Assembly (NCBI RefSeq): GCF_017573505.1 | Contig: NZ_JAGEOJ010000020.1 | Coordinates: 1 to 64,000 of the forward strand | DNA length: 64,000 bases | DNA from: Actinomadura barringtoniae | GTDB lineage: Bacteria > Actinomycetota > Actinomycetes > Streptosporangiales > Streptosporangiaceae | Reading direction: 5' to 3' | Part shown: positions 10,301 through 18,521 of the stretch, piece by piece | How the letters are laid out: each line of letters starts with the position of its first letter | Position numbering within the stretch: the stretch's first letter is position 1 | Translations under genes and position numbers: made by a program | Notes under the pieces: generated by a model | The model's input: the letters and a program-made list of their open reading frames with translations, nothing else | Told to the model about the DNA's origin: nothing | The model's database searches: none

Positions 10301-13300
10301 CGGAGTCGAGGTCCGACGGCTGGACGGTCTCGACTGTGAGCCGGGAGCCGACGTCCTCGGGCGCGAGCACCTGTTGCCAGGGCTCCCCGTCGGTGGCCGG
10401 GAACACGGTTCGCAGCACCTCGTGGCGGGTGATGACGTCGCTCAGTGCGAGGTCGAGAGCCCGCTCGTCCAGGACACCGGTCAGCCGGACGACCAGGGGG
10501 CTGTTGTAGGTGGGTCCTGCGCCTTCGAATTGAGTCAGGAACCACAGCCTGCGCTGGCCGAAGGACAGCGGGACCCGCGCCGGCCGTGGAGCGGCGCTCA
10601 GTCCGGGCCGCGCGAGTTCGCCCGCGCTCAGACCGGCCGAACGCGAGCCTCCTGGCAGGCGCGCCACCAGCCCGGCGACGGTCGGCGTTTCGAACAGCGC
10701 CCGGATGCCCACTTCGACCCCCAGCACCGACCGGAGCCGGGAGATCACGCGGATGGCGAGCAGTGAGTGCCCACCGAGCGCGAAAAAGTCGTCGTCACGA
10801 TCGACGAAGTCACGGCCGAGGACGTCGGCGAAGATCCGGGAGAGGATCTCCTCCCGCGGGTCGGCGGCTTCCCGGTGCGGGCCGCGGAAGGAGCGGGCCC
10901 TCGGCGAGGGAAGCGCCTTGCGGTCCAGCTTGCCGCTGACAGTCAGGGGAAGTTCGGAGAGCTCCACGAAGGCCGTGGGCACCAGCGGGCCGGGAAGCCC
11001 TGCGACCGCGAAGGCTCGCAGATCACCGCACAGGTCGGTCTCCGGCTGGGCCTGTGCGTCGCCGGGAACGACGTAGGCCACCAGTTCGGGCCCGACACCC
11101 TCATCGTCTCGGGCCACGACGGCCACGCGACCGACACCCGGATGCGTCGCGAGGAGTGCCTCGGCCTCGGCCGGCTCGACCCGGAACCCTCGGATCTTGA
11201 CCTGGTCGTCGGCTCGGCCCGCGAACAGCAGCCGACCGTCGCGGGACCAGCGACCCCGGTCGCCCGTGCGGTACATGCGCCGGCCTGCTTCCACACCGTA
11301 CGGGTCGGCGACGAATCGCTCGGCGGTCAGCGCGCTCTGCCGGACGTAACCCCTGGCGAGACCCGCACCGGCGAGATAGATCTCGCCGTCGACGCCCGGC
11401 GGCACGGGAGTGAGGGCGTCGTCCAGCACATAGGCGCGCAGGCCTGGGATCGGCGTCCCGATCGGTGCGGTTTCGTCGACCAGCCCCGCCGGGGTGAGCG
11501 GGCCGGTGACCGCCCCGATGGTGGCCTCGGTCGGTCCGTAGTGGTCGAACACGTCGACGCCGTGCTCGGCGGCGGCCGCGAGCAGGGACCCCAGGAAGGA
11601 CCGGGCCGGCGCCTCGCCCCCCAGCACGAGAGACCCGGCGGGGAGCACTGCGGCGGGGTCGCCCGAGCCGTCGGCGAGCGCGGCCAGATGCGACGGCACC
11701 GCCTTCACGTGGTCGATCCGGTGTCCGGAGAGATAGCCGGCCACGAAGGCCGGGTCGGTGACCTCCTCGGCCGGCAGCACGTACAGCGTGCCTCCCGTGG
11801 CCAGGCTGGTGAAGACGGTGGTGTTGCCGAGGTCGGTGGTCTGTGGCTGGAGCAGCGCGTACCGGGAACCCGGGCGGCCCCACCCGACCCGGTCCGGAAC
11901 CGCGGCAACGTAGTTGGCAAGCGCGGACTGGGTGACGATGACGCCCTTGGGCCGACCCGTCGACCCGGATGTGTAGATGACGTAGGCGGCGTTCTCAGGG
12001 CGTGCTCGGGCGTCCTCCAGACGAGTGGTCGGCCTGCGCCGGAGAGCTGCCTCGATGAGAGGGTCGTCCAGTTCCAGCGCCGGGAGCCGACCGGCGGGCA
12101 GGTCGTCGAGGAGAACCCCCGACGTCACTACCAGAAGAGCGCCCGAGTCGCCGAACTGATGAGCGATGCGTTGGACGGGCTGGAAGCCGTCGACCGGCAG
12201 GTAGGCGCCGCCGGCCTTCCAGACGGCGAGGATCGCGGTGATCGTATCCACCCCGGATGGCAGGCAGAGCGCGACGACCGACTCGGCGGTCACGCCCTGC
12301 GCCGCCAAGTGATGGGCCAGCCGGTTCGCCCGCTCGTCGAGTTCCCGGTAGGTCCAGCGGTCCGTGCCCGAGACGAGCGCGATCGCATCGGGTGCACGAT
12401 CGGCCGCCTCCTCGAACCGGCGGATGACGCTCAGGGCACCGGCGGGCGCCGGGGTCCCGTTCCAGGTCTCCAGGACCTGTTCACGTTCCCCGGGGTCGAG
12501 GATCTCGATCTCACTCAACGTTGCCGCCGGTGAACTCGCTACCGCCGTCAGAACCCTGACCAGCCGTGAGGCGAGGGCGGCGGCAGCGGGCTCGTCGAAC
12601 AGATCGGCGGCCACGGTCACGGTCCCCCGGATGCCGAGGGGCCGGCCGGATTCGTCGCTCTCCTTGCCCAGGAGGACGTCGAGGTCGAACTTCACGCCCG
12701 GGCGCTGGGGCGGCATCGGCTCGACCACGAGGCCGGGGAAGGACCGGGCGATCCCGGCGGCGTCGACGGTCTCCAGGTCGACCATGGTGAGCACGACCTG
12801 GAACAAGGGATGCCGGGCGAGCGACCGGGCCGGTGCGAGCTCCTCCACCAGACGCTCGAAAGGCAGGTCCTGGTGGGCGTACGCGTCGAGGTCGACGGCC
12901 CGGACCCGCGCGAGCAGTTCGGTGAACGTGGGGTCGCCGGAGACGTCGGTCCGCAGGACCAGGGTGTTGACGAAGAACCCGACCAGATCGTCCAGCGTCT
13001 GGTCGTGGCGTCCGGCCACTGCGGTGCCGATCGGAATGTCCGGGCCTGCGCCGAGCCGAGTGAGCAGGGTCGCGAGCGCTGCCTGGAGCACCATGAAGAC
13101 CGTGACGCCCTCGGCCCTGGCCAGGGCGACGATACGCTCGTGCACGTCCGTCGGCACTCTGACCTCGGCGGTGTGTCCGCGGTGGGAGGCGACTTTGGGA
13201 CGTACCCGGTCGGTCGGCAGGGCCAGTTGCTCGGGGACCTCGGCCAGCCTCTCGCGCCAGTAGGCGAGCTGACGTGCCGCGACCGAGGCGTCGTCGGTGG

Positions 13301-16300
13301 CTGCCGCGAGCAGTTCCTGTTGCCACAGGGCATAGTCGGCGTACTGAAGCGGCAGCGGCGCCCAGCCGGGTGCCCGGCCGGAACACCGGGCGGTGTAGGC
13401 GGTCGACAGATCCCTCAGGAGCCGCTCCATCGACCATCCGTCGCCGGCGATGTGGTGCAGGACCACCACCAGTACCGCGTCCTCTGGGTGGACCCGCAGA
13501 AGTGCGACGCGGACGGGGAGGTCCGACGTCAGGTCGAAGGGCTGCTCCACGATGTTCGTGATCGTGGAGGGAAGGATGTCCTCATCGACCTGTTGGACGC
13601 CCAGGACCGTTCCCACGGCCGGCAGGTCCTGAACGCGCTGGAAGGGCTCGCCGTTGTCGGCGGCGAACACGGTGCGCAGTACCGCGTGGCGTTCCACGAC
13701 GTCGTCCACGGCGCTGCTGAGGGCGTCCACGTCGATCAGACCCTTCAGCCGCAGCGCGAGGGGGCCGTGATAGGTCGGCGTCGCGTTTTCCAGCCCGGCG
13801 AGGAACCAGAGCCTGCGCTGGCCGGAGGACAGGGGCAGCGGACCGGGATGCCGGTTGGGCAAGAGCGGCGGGCGGGCCTGCGGATCGTGCGGGCCTGGTG
13901 TGGCCCACTGGTCGAGCTTCCCGTGGAGAGCGGTGACGGTCGGCGCGTCGAAGAGCGCCCGCACCGGAATCTCGACGCCGAGGGTGTCGCGAATGCGAGC
14001 GGTAAGGCGGGTGGCGAGGAGGGAGTGGCCGCCCAAGGCGAAGAAGTCGTCGAAGTCACCGATGCCCGGTCTGCCGAGGACTTCGGCGAACAGATGGCGG
14101 AGGATCTCCTGTCGTGGCTCGACCAGAGGCTGGGGGCCGGTGCCCGACGCTGACACCGGTGCCGGCAGCGCCCGTCGGTCGATCTTGCCGTTGACGGTCA
14201 ACGGTACGGTGGCCAGGACCACGATCACGCCGGGGACCAAGGCTTCTGGCAGCAAGCGGGCCGCGTGCGACCGGAGGGTGGCCGGCAGACCGCTCTCATC
14301 GTCTGGCCCGGGAGCCGCCACGACGTAGCCCACCAGCCTGCGCTCCCCCGGAACGTCTTCACGTAGGGTCACCACGGCTTGGGCGACCGAGGGGTGGGCG
14401 GTGAGGACGGCCTCGACCTCACCGGGCTCGATCCGCACGCCACGGAGCTTGACCTGGTCGTCGGCCCTGCCATCGAAGACCAGGTCGCCCTCGGCCGTCC
14501 AGTGGGCCCGGTCACCTGTGCGGTACATCCGCTCTCCGCCGCCGGTGGAGTACGGGCAGGCCACGAAGCGCTCGGCCGTCGTCGCGGGTTGCCCGAGGTA
14601 ACCGCGGGCCAGCTGCGGACCGGCGACGTACAGGTCGCCCACCTCGCCCGGCGCGACGGGCCGCAGAACGTCGTCCAGCACGTAGGTGCGCAGGTCGGGC
14701 AGCGGGCGGCCGATGGGCACGGCGCCTCCGCCCGCCGCCGTGGCATCGAGCGGAGCGGAAATCGTGGCGCAGACCGTCGTCTCGGTCGGACCGTAGGCAT
14801 TGAACATCCGGCGGCCGCGTGCTCCGGCGTGGACCAGGGACGCCGGCAGTTCTTCACCGGCGCAGACCAGCGTCTTCAGGCGCGGCAGCTCTTCCACGTC
14901 GAGGAGCGCGAGGACGGCCGGTGGGAGGGTGGCGTGGGTGATGCCGGACAGCACCCGGGTGAGTGCCGGGCCCGGGTTCAGCGCGTCGGCCGGGGCGAGT
15001 ACGAGCGTGGCCCCGGCCGTGAGGGCCATCACCCACTCCCAGGTGGCCGCGTCGAAGCCGATCGAGGCGAACTGCAGCACCCGATCCCCCGGGCCGACCG
15101 CGAAGTGTTCGGCCTGGGCCGCCGCGAGGTGAGCGACACCGCGGTGGGTGAGCCCGACGGCCTTGGGCCGACCCGTTGAGCCTGAGGTGTGGATGACATA
15201 CGCCAAGCTGCCCGGGGCGATCGTGACGTCGACGGGGCCGGGGGCGAGGGCGGCCACAGCTCGCGCGGTGGCGGGGGCGTCGAGCGCGATCGCGGCGATG
15301 CCGCGCAGCGGCAGTTCGTCCGCCAGGTCGGCCGTCGTGAGCACCAGCGGCGATCGGCTGTCGCCCAGGAGGGCGGCGATCCGCTCGGCCGGGGTGCCGG
15401 CGTCCACGGGCAGGTAGGCGGCCCCGGCCTTCAGCACCGCGAGCAGCGCCACGACCAGGTCTGGGCCGCGTTCCAGGACGACCCCGACGAGAGTCTCGGG
15501 CCGGGCGCCCCTGTTCCGGAGGTGGCGGGCCAGACGGTTGGCCCGCGCGTCCAGGTCCGCGTAGGTGATGTCGGCGTCGCCGAAGGTCAGGGCCGCGGCG
15601 GTGGGTGTCAGCGTGACCTGGCGTTCGAACCGGGCGACGACCGACATCGCCTTTTCGCCGTCGGGCGAGAACGTGTCGTTCCAGGCCTCGACGACCAGCT
15701 GCCGCTCGGTCGCATCGAGCAGATCCGCGCGGGCGACGGCCGTCTCCGCGTCCGCGGTCGCGACCCAGTCCAGAACCCGCTGGAACGTCACCAGGAGTCT
15801 CTCGGCCGAGGCGGCGTCGCCATGGTCCTCGTGAACGTCGACGTCGAGCTGCAGACCCGCACCGTCCATCCGGTCGTAGATGTCGATACGGCTCGCTCCC
15901 ATCCAGCCGTTGGCCAGGTTGTGAGCGCTCACTCGGCACGCGCCGAACTGTCCTGCGTAGTCGAAACGCATGACATTGACGACGATGTCGTACAGCGACC
16001 GGCCACCGGGAAGCTCGAGATCGCGGACCATGTCCTCGTAGCGATAACGCTGATGGCGCAATATCTCCCGCAGTCCCGCCGCCACCTGGCGGGCAAGGTC
16101 ACCCACCGTCGTTCCTGGTCGGACCTCGACCCGCAGCGGCAGGACGTTGGACGTCATCCCGGGCACGGCGACTGGTCCGGCCCCCACCTTGCCCGGCACG
16201 GGCACTCCCAGGACGATGTCCCGTGAGCCCCGGCGGCGGAACTCGTGAACGGCGGCCGCGGTGATCGCCACGACCGCCAGCGGCATGCGCAGCTGCCGGC

Positions 16301-17015
16301 CGGTCTTCCGCAACCTCTCGGTGCGTTCACCGTCAAGGGTCCGACGCGCCCGGTGCAGGCGGCCGTGTCCTGATCCGATGCGGCGGCGGTCGCCCTCATC
16401 GAGCCCAGCGAGCCGCGTGGTCCAGAACTCCCGGTCGGCCGGGAACACCTCGCCGGCGCGATAGTCCCGGTCCGCGGAAAGCAGCTCCGTGACCGGGGGG
16501 AAGGCGCGCCCCGAACCGGGCTCGCCCGTCGCGGCCGCCGAGTACAGCGCGGCCACGCGAGACACGATGCGGGCACCCCCCTGCCCGTCGAGCACCAGGT
16601 GGTGGGCCCGGTGGTACCAGCGGTGGTGATCGTCACCGAGATGGAGAAGCGCACCGACGTACAGCGGGCCGTCCACCGGGTCCATCGGCTGCTTCAGGTC
16701 GGCTCCCATCCAGGCGTCCGCGGCCGCCGGAGGATCGGAGGCGTCGCTGAGGTCCACGAGACGGAACCAGGACGGGTCCGCGTCGGCCGGATAGGTGAGG
16801 TGCTGCCGGGGACCGTCCGGCGTCTCGGCGAAACGAAGCCACAGCGACTCCGCCTCTCCAGCGGCCTGAGCGACCGCGGCGGTGAACGCCTTCACGTCCA
16901 GGGCGCCGCGGAGCTCGACGTACTCCGCGATGTTGAACATCGGGTGACCCGGCTCAAGTCGCTGCGCGTTCCAGATGCCGAGCTGACCCGCCATCAGCTC
17001 CCAGGAGTCGCCCAC
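7338..17015 (-). CDS. Non-ribosomal peptide synthetase A, starter C-A-PCP-C-A-PCP-C-A-PCP
   Basis: Three-module synthetase of 3225 residues, starting with GTG 4 nt after the MbtH stop; an ATG seven codons inside is an alternative start. The first condensation domain resembles EntF's N-terminal starter domain (AGQLGIW near residue 10, HHLVLDG near 142, a RHQRY motif), so it should accept an acyl or aryl starter rather than a peptide. A1 (HTSGSTG near 606, H replacing the usual Y) has pocket D-A-W-T-V-A-A-V-C-K, read as Phe. C2 and C3 have HHIAGDG near 1191 and 2275. A2 and A3 (near 1678 and 2759) both have D-L-T-K-V-G-H-I-G-K, the known Asp pocket. PCP serines lie in GGHS near 996, 2081 and 3162. 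There is no epimerization or thioesterase domain. Expected product on the last carrier is acyl-Phe-Asp-Asp, passed to NRPS B. Confidence 0.97.
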   Translation of the reverse strand: MGDSWELMAGQLGIWNAQRLEPGHPMFNIAEYVELRGALDVKAFTAAVAQAAGEAESLWLRFAETPDGPRQHLTYPADADPSWFRLVDLSDASDPPAAADAWMGADLKQPMDPVDGPLYVGALLHLGDDHHRWYHRAHHLVLDGQGGARIVSRVAALYSAAATGEPGSGRAFPPVTELLSADRDYRAGEVFPADREFWTTRLAGLDEGDRRRIGSGHGRLHRARRTLDGERTERLRKTGRQLRMPLAVVAITAAAVHEFRRRGSRDIVLGVPVPGKVGAGPVAVPGMTSNVLPLRVEVRPGTTVGDLARQVAAGLREILRHQRYRYEDMVRDLELPGGRSLYDIVVNVMRFDYAGQFGACRVSAHNLANGWMGASRIDIYDRMDGAGLQLDVDVHEDHGDAASAERLLVTFQRVLDWVATADAETAVARADLLDATERQLVVEAWNDTFSPDGEKAMSVVARFERQVTLTPTAAALTFGDADITYADLDARANRLARHLRNRGARPETLVGVVLERGPDLVVALLAVLKAGAAYLPVDAGTPAERIAALLGDSRSPLVLTTADLADELPLRGIAAIALDAPATARAVAALAPGPVDVTIAPGSLAYVIHTSGSTGRPKAVGLTHRGVAHLAAAQAEHFAVGPGDRVLQFASIGFDAATWEWVMALTAGATLVLAPADALNPGPALTRVLSGITHATLPPAVLALLDVEELPRLKTLVCAGEELPASLVHAGARGRRMFNAYGPTETTVCATISAPLDATAAGGGAVPIGRPLPDLRTYVLDDVLRPVAPGEVGDLYVAGPQLARGYLGQPATTAERFVACPYSTGGGERMYRTGDRAHWTAEGDLVFDGRADDQVKLRGVRIEPGEVEAVLTAHPSVAQAVVTLREDVPGERRLVGYVVAAPGPDDESGLPATLRSHAARLLPEALVPGVIVVLATVPLTVNGKIDRRALPAPVSASGTGPQPLVEPRQEILRHLFAEVLGRPGIGDFDDFFALGGHSLLATRLTARIRDTLGVEIPVRALFDAPTVTALHGKLDQWATPGPHDPQARPPLLPNRHPGPLPLSSGQRRLWFLAGLENATPTYHGPLALRLKGLIDVDALSSAVDDVVERHAVLRTVFAADNGEPFQRVQDLPAVGTVLGVQQVDEDILPSTITNIVEQPFDLTSDLPVRVALLRVHPEDAVLVVVLHHIAGDGWSMERLLRDLSTAYTARCSGRAPGWAPLPLQYADYALWQQELLAAATDDASVAARQLAYWRERLAEVPEQLALPTDRVRPKVASHRGHTAEVRVPTDVHERIVALARAEGVTVFMVLQAALATLLTRLGAGPDIPIGTAVAGRHDQTLDDLVGFFVNTLVLRTDVSGDPTFTELLARVRAVDLDAYAHQDLPFERLVEELAPARSLARHPLFQVVLTMVDLETVDAAGIARSFPGLVVEPMPPQRPGVKFDLDVLLGKESDESGRPLGIRGTVTVAADLFDEPAAAALASRLVRVLTAVASSPAATLSEIEILDPGEREQVLETWNGTPAPAGALSVIRRFEEAADRAPDAIALVSGTDRWTYRELDERANRLAHHLAAQGVTAESVVALCLPSGVDTITAILAVWKAGGAYLPVDGFQPVQRIAHQFGDSGALLVVTSGVLLDDLPAGRLPALELDDPLIEAALRRRPTTRLEDARARPENAAYVIYTSGSTGRPKGVIVTQSALANYVAAVPDRVGWGRPGSRYALLQPQTTDLGNTTVFTSLATGGTLYVLPAEEVTDPAFVAGYLSGHRIDHVKAVPSHLAALADGSGDPAAVLPAGSLVLGGEAPARSFLGSLLAAAAEHGVDVFDHYGPTEATIGAVTGPLTPAGLVDETAPIGTPIPGLRAYVLDDALTPVPPGVDGEIYLAGAGLARGYVRQSALTAERFVADPYGVEAGRRMYRTGDRGRWSRDGRLLFAGRADDQVKIRGFRVEPAEAEALLATHPGVGRVAVVARDDEGVGPELVAYVVPGDAQAQPETDLCGDLRAFAVAGLPGPLVPTAFVELSELPLTVSGKLDRKALPSPRARSFRGPHREAADPREEILSRIFADVLGRDFVDRDDDFFALGGHSLLAIRVISRLRSVLGVEVGIRALFETPTVAGLVARLPGGSRSAGLSAGELARPGLSAAPRPARVPLSFGQRRLWFLTQFEGAGPTYNSPLVVRLTGVLDERALDLALSDVITRHEVLRTVFPATDGEPWQQVLAPEDVGSRLTVETVQPSDLDSAVQGAAWHSFDLVAEIPMRAWLFRLSEHEHVLVLVVHHIAGDGWSRAPLMADLAVAYEARQGGTAPPWSPLPLQYADFALWQRALVGDDDDPGALGARQLDYWRRALAGAPDELALPADRVRGETATHAGHTAGFELPAAVHEQVVLLAKARGVTVFMILQAALAALLTRLGAGTDVPIGSAVIGRADAALDELIGFFVNTLVLRIDLSGDPTFGELLGRVRETDLDAYAHQDVPFERLVEELAPVRTPARHPLFQVVLTMQNTLDAPLRLPGLDCEPLMLVRPSAKFDVDVMVGEVFDDEGWPAGLRGTISLAADLFDEEAASVMTARLTRVLEQVVADPDLRVSALPVVDDEEQGRLNRWSGAAGPAARGRESIVERFAQQVAAGPTRIAVVAGSDRVTYAELDSRANRCARYLMSQGVGAESVVALAMGRGLDLIVALLAVLKAGAAYMAVDPAHPVDRIALQLADSRALLLLGDGDVVDNLPAGHLPMLDFAEARVRAAIAAAPDSPPERLPAPDAAAYLIYTSGSTGRPKGVIVTHGGLANYLAAAPARLGFGGSGARHLLLQPPATDLGNTTLFGSLATGGVLHIMPADRAADPAAVTGYVRDHGIDHLKAVPSHLAALSAAAGPASVLPGRSLVLGGEAASVPWLRGLLAAAAERGVAVHNHYGPTETTIGTVAGRLTTEWLPGGAAPIGTPLDGLAAYVLDDYLNPVPAGVTGELYTVGAGLARGYAGRPGATAERFVACPFAGPDGAAGERMYRTGDRVRWTPDGNLVFAGRADDQIKIRGHRVEPGEVEAVLSMHPAVARSVVTARPDPAGDLRLEAYLVPAPGSADETVEHLTTLVRDHAVERLPGHLVPSVFTVLDQLPLTGNGKLDRAALLAQRPPQRVAARPPGDPREEALCRAFAEVLGLDTVGVDDDFFALGGHSLLATRLVSRIRVLLGLELEIRTVFRTPTVAALAVALDEADTARPTLRRMRPPEESS

Positions 17016-17019
17016 CGGG

Positions 17020-17232
17020 CTACTTCCGCTCCATGGCCTCGATCAGGCTCTTCGGCCGCAGGTCGGTCCAGTTGGCCTCGACATAGTCGAGGCACTCCTG
17101 CCGTCCCGCCTCGCCGAAGACGGTCGTCCAGCCGGCCGGCACGTCGGCGAAAACCGGCCAGAGCGAGTGTTGACCCTCCTCGTTCACGAGAACGAGGTAA
17201 CTGGCGTCGGGATCTTCAAACGGGTTGGGCAT
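17020..17232 (-). CDS. MbtH-like NRPS accessory protein
   Basis: Small protein of 70 residues that binds adenylation domains and is often required for their folding or activity. The family signature is clear: NPFED at the N-terminus, then a YLVLVNEEGQHSLWP segment, PAGW and a C-terminal NWTDLRP. The ATG at 17232 gives the usual family length; the longer open frame upstream is not needed. It is the first gene of the minus-strand operon, with its stop 4 nt before the GTG of NRPS A, and presumably serves all the adenylation domains of the two synthetases. Confidence 0.95.
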   Translation of the reverse strand: MPNPFEDPDASYLVLVNEEGQHSLWPVFADVPAGWTTVFGEAGRQECLDYVEANWTDLRPKSLIEAMERK

Positions 17233-17665
17233 GAAAGGACCTCTTCCGATGAATGTCCGGTGAATGTCCAGGGCAACGAAGCCAGGCAGACAGAATGGTT
17301 TTCGATTCGATCGAAAGCTTGTCTCCCGTGCCTCAGCCGGGTCCATCCTCGGCGCGGGTGGCTGGGACGTCAACGGACCGTCCACGTGCCCGACCGCACA
17401 TCGTCCACACGTCGTCAGGCGCTCGACGCGGCGGTCCACAACCGGTGTTCAACCTATGCCGGCACCTCAGTTGGACGCAGAGAATGAGCATCGCTCGCAG
17501 CATGGCGAGGAGATTGCGGCGGGCCAACGCGAGCAATTGATGTAGAGCACCGGCGATGTTAAGTTTCGGCTGGCGCGCAGGGCTGGTCTCCACCCCATCT
17601 ATCTTCGTCTGGTCGCAGCGTATTCCTCGCGCGAATCGTGCCGCCGATCAGCGGAGCCGATAAAG
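17233..17665. promoter_or_regulatory. Divergent intergenic region between MbtH/NRPS operon and hydrolase/ABC operon
   Basis: This 433-nt non-coding stretch must hold the promoter of the NRPS operon (leftward) and that of the hydrolase-ABC genes (rightward). A perfect inverted repeat, TTTCGAT-TCG-ATCGAAA, lies at 17300-17316, about 70 nt upstream of the mbtH-like start, and is a candidate operator. A GGAG at 17653-17656 is a suitable ribosome site for the ATG at 17666. Short open frames in this stretch look spurious. No StrR-type GTTC(N)GAAC box could be assigned with confidence. Confidence 0.45.
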
Positions 17666-18469
17666 ATGCCTCAGATAGAAACGAACGGCATAAAGCTTGA
17701 GTACCAGCGATCCGGGAGCGGGCTCGGCGTCCTACTGATCATGGGGTCGGGCGCCTCCGGCCGGGTCTGGACCATGCACCAGACACCGGCCCTCAACGCC
17801 GCCGGCTACGAGTCGATCACCTTCGACAACCGTGGCATCGCACCGTCGGCCTGCCCTCAGGGGCCTTACGCTCTGGAGGACCTCGTCGCCGACACGGCCG
17901 GGCTGATCACCGCCCTCGACCTCGCGCCCTGCCGCATCGTCGGCAGCTCGCTGGGGGCGAGCATCGCCCAGATCCTGGCGGCCACCCGCCCGGAACTGGT
18001 CCGATGCGCCGTGCTGATGGCCACACGCGCCCGCTCGGACGTCCTTCGCCGGGCTCAGTCCTCCGCCGATCGAGCCCTGATCGAGGCCGGGATCACTCTG
18101 CCATCGGCGTATCGCGCCATCGTCAGCGTGCACGACATGCTCTCCCCCACCACGCTGAACGACGACCGTGCGGTCTCGACCTGGCTCGAGCTCTTCGAGC
18201 TGTCCGGCGCATCGGCCGGGAGCTCGTCCGGCCAGGCATGGATCGATCTCGACTCCGACCGGCGCGGTCACCTGGCCGGGATCCTCGCGCCCTGCCGAGT
18301 GATCGCGTTCGAGGACGATCTGATCTGCCCGCCGCACTTGGCCGCCGAGGTCGCCGACGCCATCCCGGACTGCGATCTCGTGAAGATCTCAGACTGCGGG
18401 CATCTCGGCAATCTCGAACGCCCCGAGGAGGTCAACGCCGCGGTGATCGACTTCCTCGACCGCACCTGA
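17666..18469 (+). CDS. Alpha/beta-fold hydrolase
   Basis: Single-domain hydrolase of 267 residues. The nucleophile elbow is GSSLGAS (Ser near residue 95), the likely acid is in FEDDLICPP near 213, and the catalytic His is in DCGHLGN near 248, so the triad appears complete. The N-terminal strand pattern and LIMGSGASG oxyanion loop fit the family. It is the first gene of a rightward pair with the ABC exporter, divergent from mbtH. The GxSxG form is not that of a typical type II thioesterase, so a role in hydrolysing or maturing the peptide, or in resistance, is possible but unproven. The ATG has a GGAG nine bases upstream. Confidence 0.85.
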   Translation: MPQIETNGIKLEYQRSGSGLGVLLIMGSGASGRVWTMHQTPALNAAGYESITFDNRGIAPSACPQGPYALEDLVADTAGLITALDLAPCRIVGSSLGASIAQILAATRPELVRCAVLMATRARSDVLRRAQSSADRALIEAGITLPSAYRAIVSVHDMLSPTTLNDDRAVSTWLELFELSGASAGSSSGQAWIDLDSDRRGHLAGILAPCRVIAFEDDLICPPHLAAEVADAIPDCDLVKISDCGHLGNLERPEEVNAAVIDFLDRT

Positions 18470-18521
18470 CGCACCCGCTCACCGAGGGGGTCCAGAATCC
18501 GGCACGAAGGAGTCACTTGAC

